Source of the DNA: Selenomonadaceae bacterium
GTDB lineage: Bacteria; Bacillota; Negativicutes; Selenomonadales; Selenomonadaceae
Direction: 5' to 3'
DNA: 46,002 bases
Assembly: GCA_022786545.1 (NCBI GenBank)
Contig: JALFXV010000105.1
Span: 1 to 46,002, forward strand
The notes under the pieces are model-generated. The model saw only the letters and a program-made list of their open reading frames with translations. It made no database searches and was not told the DNA's origin. The position numbers and the translations under genes were made by a program. Below, piece after piece: positions 33,503 through 40,923 of the stretch (within the stretch, counting starts at the first letter, position 1; each line of letters opens with the position of its first letter).

Positions 33503-34303
33503 TCACTTCACTATGTGCTTGCCGCCATAGTATTTTGCCTTCCAGTAGTCATCATTCAGCTTGTCCACACGGACACCCTTGCTGGATGAGGCGTGGATGA
33601 ACTCACCGTTGCCCAGATAAATGCCGCAGTGGGACGCCCCCGGCTCGTAAGTGCTGAAGAACACCAGGTCCCCTGCCTCCAGCCTGCTGGAAGGCACGCT
33701 GCGCCCCAGCTTGAACTGCAAATCCGCCGTCCGGGGCAGCTTCATGCCGTGCCGGGCAAAAACGTACTGCAAATAGCCGGAGCAGTCAAAGGCCTTGGGG
33801 GTATCACCGCCAAACTTGTAGGGAACGCCGATGTATTGCCTCGCCGTCCTGATGACATTGGGCACGTTGTCCCGGAGCAGGAAAGGCTGGCTCTCGGGCA
33901 CGTTCACGGCAGAGCCCTTCATAGCCTGCCAGCTGTCCCCATCATCTGTGCTGCCTGCCCCGGCAGCCTCTTTTTCCAGGCCGCCATTCAGCTCAAAGTT
34001 CCGCCGTGCCACCTGCAGGGCATTGTAGGTTTTTTTATCCACAACCCCCGTAATCTTAATCTTGTTGGAACGCTGAAAAGCCATCACCGCCCGGTAGGTG
34101 CTATTGCCGAAGATCCCGTCCAGCTCCGGGATGCTGTACCCCAGTGCCTTGAGGCATTTCTGCACCTGCATCACCTCCGGCCCCCTGGAATTTTTTTGCA
34201 GATTTGTAAATGCCAATGCCGTATTCACAGTCAGCAGAAGCCCTGCACACCCCAGCACAGCCGCTGAAACAATCCTCTTTCGCCAAACACGCCATTCCCT
34301 CAT
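33503..34303 (-). CDS. Peptidoglycan-binding NlpC/P60 endopeptidase
   Basis: The N-terminus is a signal peptide (KRIVSAAVLGCAGLLLTVNTALA). A PG_binding_1 domain follows at about residues 35-97 (VQKCLKALGYSIPELDGIFG, RAVMAFQRSN). After a short linker comes a C-terminal NlpC/P60 domain with catalytic Cys174 (AFDCSGYLQY), His225 (SHCGIYLGNG) and His237 (FIHASS). It should cut peptide stems of peptidoglycan in the periplasm during growth or division. It is a single-gene unit with its own terminator and has an internal DnaA box (34035-34043) and a box cluster upstream. Confidence 0.95.
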   Translation of the reverse strand: MREWRVWRKRIVSAAVLGCAGLLLTVNTALAFTNLQKNSRGPEVMQVQKCLKALGYSIPELDGIFGNSTYRAVMAFQRSNKIKITGVVDKKTYNALQVARRNFELNGGLEKEAAGAGSTDDGDSWQAMKGSAVNVPESQPFLLRDNVPNVIRTARQYIGVPYKFGGDTPKAFDCSGYLQYVFARHGMKLPRTADLQFKLGRSVPSSRLEAGDLVFFSTYEPGASHCGIYLGNGEFIHASSSKGVRVDKLNDDYWKAKYYGGKHIVK

Positions 34304-34352
34304 AAAGCCCTCCGCCAGTTACATAACCTGTTCCTCTCATATATGCAGGTAT

Positions 34353-34358
34353 ATTATA
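34353..34358 (-). promoter_or_regulatory. Candidate -10 of the NlpC/P60 gene
   Basis: TATAAT on the minus strand about 50 bp before the start; a weak ATGATT stands 17 bp further up. GGCGGAGG-type sequence precedes the ATG. Confidence 0.4.
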
Positions 34359-34468
34359 TACGATTTTCAGAAAAAAATCATCAAAATTATCCCTGTGCAT
34401 ATCCTGCCGCCTGTTGTGCCCTGCCTGTACATATCAGATGCTATATTTCCCACTGCTTGCCATATAAC

Positions 34469-34549
34469 TGTGTATAACTTCCTGGATTATGCACATACAC
34501 TAACAGGTTATCCACAATTTTATCCACATTTTGAACAAAATGTGGATAA
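34469..34549. promoter_or_regulatory. Cluster of five perfect DnaA boxes
   Basis: Five sites match TTATNCACA within 81 bp: 34469-34477 (minus, TTATACACA), 34487-34495 (plus, TTATGCACA), 34508-34516 and 34520-34528 (plus, TTATCCACA), and 34541-34549 (minus, TTATCCACA). The density is far above chance. The 34304-34610 gap has no gene. The cluster may be an origin-like or DnaA-titrating site, or a DnaA-controlled promoter region. Confidence 0.7.
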
Positions 34550-34610
34550 ACTCCCTCTGTTCTCTTGACAAATTCCCCTTCCCATAGTCTGTTCTGAAAA
34601 ACTGGCAGAG

Positions 34611-35513
34611 CTATAATACATTCCGCTGGCGGAACACCCTGGGAGTGCAACCCCGGTATTTCCGGAAAGACTTGATGAAATGGCTGGGATTGGGGAAACC
34701 GCAGCTGATGCCCACCTCCAGCACGGAGTCAGCTGTTCCCAGCAAAAGCTCCTCCGCCACCTGCAGCCGGTACTGATGCAGGTATTCCATGGGGGACATG
34801 TGCAGTATGTCCCTGAAGCACCGCTGGGCTTCCCGGCTGCTGACACCGGCACTCTCCGCCAGCTGCGCCAGGGAAATATCCTCGCTGAAATGCCAGTGCA
34901 AAAAATCCAGCATTTCCTGCAGCCTTTCCATCCGGGGCGTCAGATGCTTCGCTGCCAGCGCCAGGGGCTGATAATCCAGCAAGAGCTGCAAAAGCGCCTT
35001 GCTGACATTGTACCTGACATCGTATTCATAGCCTGCCTCCCCCCGGCGCGCCGCCTCAAATGCCGCCCTTATCCTGCCGATAATCCCCTCGTCCTTCTGC
35101 CTTGTGCCGTACAGAAACTGGCAGGGATAGCTGGCATCCGACACCAGCGGCTGCAAATATTTCTGATGATAGATAGTGCCTGCCCCGCCGGTGACAAAAT
35201 CAGGGTTAAAAATCAGGTAGTATACATGGCAGGGCTCATCCCCCACCACCTGATAGCGGTGCAGCACCTTGCTGTTGAAAAACAGGCCATCCCCCTCCCT
35301 CAGGACAGTCTGCTGGCCGCTGCACTCCACCTGCACGCTACCTGCCGCCAGATACATCAGCTCCAAATCCTTGTGCCAGTGCCAGGGACAGCCCTCGATG
35401 CCCCCCTTCTGCCAATCAGTGACATACACGCTGCAGGGAAACAGCGGCGTCTCGTGCCTATGCTCCTTCTCCCTGTCAGCAGCTATCCGCATGGCTGTCA
35501 TCTGCTGAATCAT
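34611..35513 (-). CDS. AraC-family transcriptional regulator with cupin sensor domain
   Basis: A 300-residue protein with an N-terminal cupin-like AraC sensor region (CPWHWHKDLELMYLAAGSVQV, LREGDGLFFNSKVLHRYQV) and a C-terminal AraC double helix-turn-helix (EDISLAQLAESAGVSSREAQR; SVLEVGISCGFPNPSHFIKSFRKYRGCTPRVFR). The His-x-His pair suggests a sugar or small-ligand sensor. The frame opens at 35786, but ATG 35513 has GGAGGGG 6 bases upstream and is a much better start. It is divergent from the small-peptide gene at 35792, a likely target. Confidence 0.93.
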   Translation of the reverse strand: MIQQMTAMRIAADREKEHRHETPLFPCSVYVTDWQKGGIEGCPWHWHKDLELMYLAAGSVQVECSGQQTVLREGDGLFFNSKVLHRYQVVGDEPCHVYYLIFNPDFVTGGAGTIYHQKYLQPLVSDASYPCQFLYGTRQKDEGIIGRIRAAFEAARRGEAGYEYDVRYNVSKALLQLLLDYQPLALAAKHLTPRMERLQEMLDFLHWHFSEDISLAQLAESAGVSSREAQRCFRDILHMSPMEYLHQYRLQVAEELLLGTADSVLEVGISCGFPNPSHFIKSFRKYRGCTPRVFRQRNVL

Positions 35514-35621
35514 GCCCGCCCCTCCTTCAAAATACATACCCGCCCTGCAATCCTGCCGGACGCCCTCAAGACAAAAACTGTCAAAACCGCTGTGTATACA
35601 AAATTCACAGGCTCGCATTTT

Positions 35622-35647
35622 TGTCGCATTTAGAACATTTTCTGTCG
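35622..35647. promoter_or_regulatory. Possible AraC-type tandem half-sites
   Basis: TGTCG occurs at 35622-35626 and 35643-35647 in similar context (TTTTTGTCGCATT and TTTTCTGTCGTTT), 21 bp apart, two helical turns. This fits AraC-family direct-repeat operators. A TATACT at 35680-35685 downstream could be the -10 of the peptide gene. Confidence 0.35.
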
Positions 35648-35791
35648 TTTGTGCATTAGATATTTTCCATTTTTTACAGTATACTTGAACCATCAAAAGA
35701 AAGCAAGGCAACAAGCGGAAAACATCCCGAAACTTCAAGGGAAACTCCGATTGAGTCATACAAGCCAAATGATGGAAAGGAGGCAATTATC

Positions 35792-35974
35792 ATGAAAACC
35801 ATGTTAAACCCTGCTATGGCAACTGCTGGTGTTACCGGCTCCGAGGCATTCAGCCTGAATGTGCTCCCAAAGCTGGAAGCCTTCAGCACTGATTTTTCCC
35901 TGGGCATCGTAGGCATGCGCGTTGGCGTATTCGCTGCTATGGTTGCCATGTGTGCTGTAATCAGCGTTTTATAA
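35792..35974 (+). CDS. Small hydrophobic peptide of unknown function
   Basis: Sixty residues, preceded by AAAGGAGG at 8 bases from the ATG, one of the strongest ribosome sites in the window. The N-terminal half is mildly polar (LNPAMATAGVTGSEAFSLNV); the C-terminal 23 residues form a probable membrane helix (RVGVFAAMVAMCAVISVL). It is the only intact rightward gene in the right half of the window and is followed by a strong terminator, so it is a complete one-gene unit. I do not recognise a family. A membrane-active or signalling peptide controlled by the divergent AraC regulator is one possibility. Confidence 0.65.
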   Translation: MKTMLNPAMATAGVTGSEAFSLNVLPKLEAFSTDFSLGIVGMRVGVFAAMVAMCAVISVL

Positions 35975-36029
35975 TTTTGTTATCCCCTTTAACGCTTGTC
36001 GTTACTTAAACATCCTATAATCCCTTAAA

Positions 36030-36071
36030 AATAACAGCTCCGCATCCACACCGCGGAGTTGTTATTTTTTT
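36030..36071 (+). terminator. Terminator of the small-peptide gene
   Basis: A 14-bp stem with one G-U pair, AATAACAGCTCCGC (36030-36043) with GCGGAGTTGTTATT (36053-36066), is followed by a T-run. It is AT-flanked on both sides and may work in both directions. Confidence 0.85.
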
Positions 36072-36143
36072 ATTTCAGTTTTTCGTAGTGGTTGATCGTT
36101 ACTTCGTGCATATACTGATGACGTGGTTTGATATTTCGTGGAC

Positions 36144-36329
36144 TCTGTTCAGACATTAAAAAAGGACAGGTAGCGGCAGTACCCATAGAAAACCCGCTCT
36201 CGCTCTTAGCATAGCCTCGCGCTTCTAAGCTCCTGCGTCGCTTACGCTCGCACTCGCTAGGAAGCGAGGCTGCACTCAAGGTTTTCTTTGGGTACATGCC
36301 GCACCTGTCCCTCTTTGTGTCTGAACAGA
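36144..36329. repeat. Large palindromic dispersed repeat, copy B
   Basis: A left arm (36144-36194, TCTGTTCAGACA ... CATAGAAAACC) and right arm (36280-36329, GGTTTTCTTTGGGTAC ... GTGTCTGAACAGA) are inverted repeats of about 50 bp with scattered mismatches. The centre has a further short inversion (AGCCTCGC / GCGAGGCT) and GCG-rich words. Similarity may extend outward (about 36091-36113 with 36327-36346). The left arm matches the repeat at the start of the window. An 88-codon ORF over it is a by-product. I see nothing else between 36072 and 36461. Confidence 0.8.
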
Positions 36330-36461
36330 TATGCACGTAGTCATCAACTATACTCTGCTGTACGCTACCAAGGTAATCAATCCGGCTTTACGAAAAGCCT
36401 GAAATAGGGGGCGCCGGGAAGCTGACGAAACTTGCAACTACCAACCGCTGTATATAGAAAT

Positions 36462-37733
36462 TTAATAAATCTTATCCACTGCAAAGCCAGCATTTTCCAA
36501 TGCCTTGATAATGCGCTGCACATGCTCATGGCCGTGGGTTTCCACAGTGACATCCAGCGCCACCTTCTTGAAGCTGTCAGTTACCTTGGACTGATTGTGG
36601 TCCAGCTTGATAACGTTGGCGTTCTCATCGGCAAGAATCTGGGAAACAGTCAGGAGCTGCCCCGGCTTGTCAGGCAGCTGCACCGAGAAGCAGAACACCC
36701 TGCCGCGGGCAATCAGGGCCTTGTCAATCAGGGCAGAAATAGTGGAAATATCAATATTGCCGCCGCTGATGATGGCAGCCACCTTCTTGCCCTTGAAGGG
36801 AAGCTTGTTCAGTGCTGCCAGGCTCAGGGCACCGGCCCCCTCCGCAATCAGCTTGTGCTTCTCAATCAGGGACAGCAACGCAGACACAATCTCCATCTCG
36901 GAGACAGTAATAATCTGGTCAAGATACTTTTTGCAGAAGGCATACGTCAGGTCGCCAGGGGTTTTCACCGCACAGCCGTCTGCCACGGTATCCACCATCG
37001 GCAGGGTTGCCACGCTGCCCTGCATAAAGGAAGTTTCCATGCAGGCTGCCCCCTCAGGCTCCACGCCGATAACCTTCACATGAGGATTGACTGACTTGGT
37101 GGCAAGAGCCACGCCGCTGGCGAAGCCGCCACCGCCAATCGGCACCAGGATGGCATCCACGTCCTTCAGCTCGTCAATAATCTCCAGGGCCGTAGTCCCC
37201 TGGCCAGCCAGCACCTTCTGGTCATTAAAAGGATGAATGTACACATAGCCTTTTTTCTTCTGCAAATCCATAGACTTAGCATAGGCATCATCGAAGCTGT
37301 CGCCATACAGCACCACCTCGGCGCCGTAGGCGCGGGTTGCCTCAACCTTCAGGATAGGCGTAGTGGCAGGCATGCAGATAATCGCCTTGCACCCCAGCTG
37401 CTGTGCCGCAAAAGCCACGCCCTGGGCATGGTTGCCGGCAGAAGCAGTAATAACGCCCTTCTTGCGCTCCTCATCAGAAAGCTGGCTAATCTTATTGTAC
37501 GCCCCACGCAGCTTGAAGGAGCCTGTATTCTGCAAATTCTCCGGCTTCAGATATACGCTGTTGCCGCACAAATCCGAAAAATAAGGGCTCTCAATCAGCC
37601 TTGTCTTCCTCACTACCCCATCCAGCTGCTTTGCGGCATGATACACATCCGCAATAGATGTATGCTCAAGAACCTCCTGGATAGTAGGCTCTGCCTTCCC
37701 TGCTGTCTTTGCTTCCTTTGCTTCCTCTGCCAT
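36462..37733 (-). CDS. ilvA: Threonine ammonia-lyase (threonine deaminase) with ACT domain
   Basis: This fold-type II PLP enzyme converts threonine to 2-oxobutyrate. PLP Lys is at about residue 74 (NTGSFKLRGAYNK), with ASAGNHAQGVA, VPIGGGGFASG and the Ser-rich end of the active site (IISGGNIDIS). After residue 330 a single ACT-like regulatory domain follows (VQLPDKPGQLLTVSQILADENANVIKLDHNQ). The architecture and 423-residue length match the shorter catabolic-like form common in Firmicutes rather than the two-ACT IlvA of E. coli. The N-terminus has an added Lys/Glu/Ala stretch. It stands alone. Confidence 0.93.
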   Translation of the reverse strand: MAEEAKEAKTAGKAEPTIQEVLEHTSIADVYHAAKQLDGVVRKTRLIESPYFSDLCGNSVYLKPENLQNTGSFKLRGAYNKISQLSDEERKKGVITASAGNHAQGVAFAAQQLGCKAIICMPATTPILKVEATRAYGAEVVLYGDSFDDAYAKSMDLQKKKGYVYIHPFNDQKVLAGQGTTALEIIDELKDVDAILVPIGGGGFASGVALATKSVNPHVKVIGVEPEGAACMETSFMQGSVATLPMVDTVADGCAVKTPGDLTYAFCKKYLDQIITVSEMEIVSALLSLIEKHKLIAEGAGALSLAALNKLPFKGKKVAAIISGGNIDISTISALIDKALIARGRVFCFSVQLPDKPGQLLTVSQILADENANVIKLDHNQSKVTDSFKKVALDVTVETHGHEHVQRIIKALENAGFAVDKIY

Positions 37734-37819
37734 GAATGATTGGCCTCCTTGTACCTCAATATCTATTCTAAACTCTCCTAAAATTGCCGTGTTCCTAATA
37801 GAATAGCACTCAGGCAGTC

Positions 37820-38812
37820 TTATGTCAAATCCCTGCCTTCCCCCAGTGCCAGCATCAGCTTCACCGCCAAGGCTTCCACCGTGGCGGTGCCGCCGGAAAT
37901 GACGCCGTGCTGTACGGCCCTGACCCCCACCTCGTAAGTCTCAAGATGCACCCCGTCATAAATGCACTGAGTAGTGCAGACCAGCACCACCCCCTGCCTG
38001 ATGGCATAGTCAATCATAGGCAGGAAGCTCAGGGGTGACTCGTCCGTAGGCACGCCGCCTGCACCGAAGGATTCCAGGATGATTCCCCGGTAGCCTGCAT
38101 CCACCGCCAGGCGGAGAAGCTCCGGGCTGGTGCCCGGCAGAAGCTTCAGCACCATTACCCTGTCATCCAGCTGCCGGTGCAGCCGGAAACTGCCGGCAGG
38201 AGGACAATCCGGCTGGTGCCACACCAATTCGCCTGCGGCAAAATCCATCAGCCCTGCCTCCGGCCTGTTGATGCTATAGAAAGCGTGAAAATCCTTGGCG
38301 TAAAGCTTCTTAGCACTGTCGCCGAACAGCACATGGCCGTCAAAGGCGAGAAAAACCCCTGCCCTGCCGCTGACGGCAGCCTGAAATGCCGTCAGGAGAT
38401 TGCGCCTGGCATCAGTCTCCGGGTGCTCCATAGGCAGCTGGGAGCCTGTCAGCACCACTGGCACCTTGACATTCTCCAGCATATAATAAAGGGCCGCTGC
38501 CGTATAGGCCATCGTATCCGTGCCGTGGCTGATGACAAAGCCCTCATAGTCCTCATGCCTGTCCGCCACCGCCCCGGCAATCTCCTGCCAGTGGGCAGGG
38601 GTGAGATTGCTGCTGTCCAGCTGCATCAGCTGCACAAAATCAATCCTGCAAAGCGCTCCAATTTCCGGCACGGCAGCTGCCAGCCCCTCCGCCCCCAGGG
38701 AGGGCATCAGCCCGTTGCCGCTGTCCGAGCAGGCAATAGTGCCGCCTGTCGCAATAAAGCAAATCCTCTTTTTCATGCCAGATCTCTTTTCCATGCCAAT
38801 ATCCTTTCCCAT
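37820..38812 (-). CDS. L-asparaginase
   Basis: This type I asparaginase hydrolyses asparagine to aspartate and ammonia. It has the first catalytic Thr in FIATGGTIACSDSG and the second in FVISHGTDTMAYTA, plus VVLTGSQLPM and GAGGVPTDESPL. There is no signal peptide, so it is cytoplasmic. The 330-residue length is normal. ATG 38812 has GGAAGG 6-7 bases upstream; ATGs at 38794 and 38776 are also in frame. Asparaginase, threonine deaminase and the chemoreceptor are separate units. Confidence 0.92.
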   Translation of the reverse strand: MGKDIGMEKRSGMKKRICFIATGGTIACSDSGNGLMPSLGAEGLAAAVPEIGALCRIDFVQLMQLDSSNLTPAHWQEIAGAVADRHEDYEGFVISHGTDTMAYTAAALYYMLENVKVPVVLTGSQLPMEHPETDARRNLLTAFQAAVSGRAGVFLAFDGHVLFGDSAKKLYAKDFHAFYSINRPEAGLMDFAAGELVWHQPDCPPAGSFRLHRQLDDRVMVLKLLPGTSPELLRLAVDAGYRGIILESFGAGGVPTDESPLSFLPMIDYAIRQGVVLVCTTQCIYDGVHLETYEVGVRAVQHGVISGGTATVEALAVKLMLALGEGRDLT

Positions 38813-38826
38813 GCAATACCTTCCGA

Positions 38827-38857
38827 CAAAAAAAGGCCGCCTGAAAAGACAGCCTTT
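38827..38857 (-). terminator. Terminator of the chemoreceptor gene
   Basis: On the minus strand a 10-bp stem with two G-U pairs and a 4-base loop (38833-38842 with 38847-38856) is followed by seven T. Confidence 0.75.
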
Positions 38858-38868
38858 TGAAAAATATC

Positions 38869-39882
38869 TTATTTGTGGTTAGCCAGTTCCACCAGCTTGC
38901 CTGCAGTCTCGGACAGCCTGGTCAGCTCCTGTGCAACCTCGGCAATAGCGGAAGTCTGCTGGCCGACAATCTCAGAAGTAGCCTCTCCCTTGGCCACGGT
39001 CTCATTGACGGACTCGCCAATCTGGTCGGTGAACTCCTGAATCTTGTCAACAGTCTCCCTTGAGCTGTCAGCCAGCTTGCCGATTTCCTCGGAAACTACG
39101 GCAAAGCCTGCACCGGCAGTACCTGCCCGGGCCGCCTCAATGGAAGCATTCAGGCCCAGGAGGCGTGTCTGCTTAGCAATATCCCTGATGAGGCTGGTGA
39201 ACTCATTAATCTTGCTGGAGATAGCACTTACATTCTCAATCTCCTTGTTCAGCCCCTTCTGATTCTCATTTACATCGTTGGCAGAAGCCGCCAGCTCCTC
39301 CATCGCTGCGGAAACATGCATGGCGGTCTCATTGATGGACTCGGCCATCTTCCTCAGCTGATACTGGTAATGCCCCATCCTGGAGAAGGAGCTTGCCATC
39401 ATGAACAGCACCTCTGCCGCATATTCCAGGCGCTCCCGTGGCATAATCTGGATTTTGCGCACTGCCTCCACATACTTCTCAGGGTCTGCGCCAATCTCCT
39501 TGGCATAGGCGCGGAACTTATCCTCATTAGGCGGAGCCGTCAAAATCTGGCCGCCCAGGATGGAACCAATCTGCTTGCCGTCAACGATAATTGGCGCACC
39601 AAAATCGTACAGGCCCGCATGGCACTCATACAGGGTAGGGCGCCCAGTGCGGGCAGCAGTCTCGCCGCCATTCTTGTCGCACTGCTCGCAGCGGCGGCAG
39701 CCCTCAGAAGTACCACGGGTGTACTTCATGCAAAAATCCGACCAGTCAGTAGGACGGGTAATCGGCTTGCCATCAGCATCCACAGTAACGGCAGTCATAC
39801 CCACCGCCCTTGCAAAGTTGTCCTGGAACTTCTGCAAGAAATCCATATCAAATACATCTTGTACGCGAACATCTTCTGCCAC
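38869..39882 (-). CDS. Soluble methyl-accepting chemotaxis-type protein with PocR domain
   Basis: Residues about 10-165 form a PocR ligand-binding domain with its conserved Cys pattern ([38 protein letters not shown]). The C-terminal half is an MCP signalling hairpin ([36 protein letters not shown]) with flanking coiled coils. There is no membrane segment, so the receptor is cytoplasmic. PocR domains sense small metabolites such as 1,2-propanediol in some bacteria. The ORF opens at 39930; GTG 39882 with GGAGAGG upstream is the likely start. A typical C-terminal CheR-binding pentapeptide is absent. Confidence 0.9.
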   Translation of the reverse strand: MAEDVRVQDVFDMDFLQKFQDNFARAVGMTAVTVDADGKPITRPTDWSDFCMKYTRGTSEGCRRCEQCDKNGGETAARTGRPTLYECHAGLYDFGAPIIVDGKQIGSILGGQILTAPPNEDKFRAYAKEIGADPEKYVEAVRKIQIMPRERLEYAAEVLFMMASSFSRMGHYQYQLRKMAESINETAMHVSAAMEELAASANDVNENQKGLNKEIENVSAISSKINEFTSLIRDIAKQTRLLGLNASIEAARAGTAGAGFAVVSEEIGKLADSSRETVDKIQEFTDQIGESVNETVAKGEATSEIVGQQTSAIAEVAQELTRLSETAGKLVELANHK

Positions 39883-39950
39883 AGTAACACACCTCTCCCT
39901 AATAATTCCTGAAAATACAACAGATAACATCCCTATAGTCTGCTACATAC

Positions 39951-39979
39951 ATTATACTAGCAAATCCCGCCCAAAACAA
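39951..39979 (-). promoter_or_regulatory. Promoter of the chemoreceptor gene
   Basis: On the minus strand TTGTTT (39979-39974) and a consensus TATAAT (39956-39951) are 17 bp apart. Confidence 0.7.
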
Positions 39980-39996
39980 TAAAAAATAAAATTTGT

Positions 39997-40917
39997 TTAA
40001 GGAGGGCCTGCATAATCCCAGTCCGGCACATAAGCCGCATCAGCCGATGACCGCTCCTGCACGAAGCACCTGGCAAAGCCCAGCCCTGCCGCATAGTCCG
40101 TCACCGACTCATACTCAAAGGTGGTCAGCCGCCGCCCCAGCTTGGGGAACTCCTTGGCCCTGTACATAGGAGTGTACTGGCTCATCAGGCTGAGATAAAT
40201 ATCATCCCCGAAGGAAGACCACAGCCAGTCCAGAAGCTTCATGCTGTCCTTCCTGGCTCCCGGCAGCACCATGTGCCGCACCAGCACCCCCCTGGTCATG
40301 ATGCCCCTATCATCCAGCAGGGGAGTCCCGGCCAGCTCCACCATTTTCTCAATGGCGGCGGAAGCAACAGCAAAGTAGTCAGGCGCACCAGAATACTGCC
40401 CCGCAAGGCCGCTGTCATAATACTTCAAATCCGGCAGGAAAACATCCACGCTGTCCTTCACCAGTTCCAGGGAGGCAATATCTTCGTACCCGCTGGAATT
40501 ATACGCCACAGGCAGGGAAAAGCCCTCCTGGCGGGCGAAAAAAATGCCGTTGATTATCTGGGGGGCATAATGGGTTGGCGTCACCAGATCCAGCACCGCC
40601 GCCCCGGCTTCCTGCTGCCCCAGGAAAATCCTGCCCAGTTCCTCATCGGATACCGCCACGCCCTTTGCCTGATGGCTGATTTCATAATTCTGGCAGAAGA
40701 CGCAGCCCAGGTTGCAACCGGAAAAGAACACCGTCCCGGCCCCCTTTTCCCCTGTCAGCACAGGCTCCTCCCAGGGATGCAGGCTCACCTTGGCCACTAC
40801 CGCCCTGTCACCGCCGCCGCATGCACCCTGGCCAGACAGCCTGTCTGCACCGCATCGCCTCGGACACAGACGGCAGCCTGCCAGCAGGCTGCGCCTCGCC
40901 TTTTCATCTAACCACAC
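39997..40917 (-). CDS. Radical SAM protein, PflX/COG1313-like
   Basis: The radical-SAM cluster motif is at Cys68, Cys72 and Cys75 (FFSGCNLGCVFCQNYEIS). The N-terminus has four more Cys (C15, C18, C22, C33), which could hold an extra cluster or zinc. Other family features are LVTPTHYAP, YNSSGYE and LPDLKYYD. These proteins resemble pyruvate formate-lyase activases but their targets are mostly unknown. The start is GTG 40917, 6 bases after the stop of the LtaS-like gene, so it is the last gene of a three-gene operon. Confidence 0.88.
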   Translation of the reverse strand: MWLDEKARRSLLAGCRLCPRRCGADRLSGQGACGGGDRAVVAKVSLHPWEEPVLTGEKGAGTVFFSGCNLGCVFCQNYEISHQAKGVAVSDEELGRIFLGQQEAGAAVLDLVTPTHYAPQIINGIFFARQEGFSLPVAYNSSGYEDIASLELVKDSVDVFLPDLKYYDSGLAGQYSGAPDYFAVASAAIEKMVELAGTPLLDDRGIMTRGVLVRHMVLPGARKDSMKLLDWLWSSFGDDIYLSLMSQYTPMYRAKEFPKLGRRLTTFEYESVTDYAAGLGFARCFVQERSSADAAYVPDWDYAGPP

Positions 40918-40923
40918 GCAGCC

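Noticed and set aside
36070..36336. 88-codon minus-strand ORF
   Set aside because: It lies over the palindromic repeat and has no ribosome site or gene-like composition.
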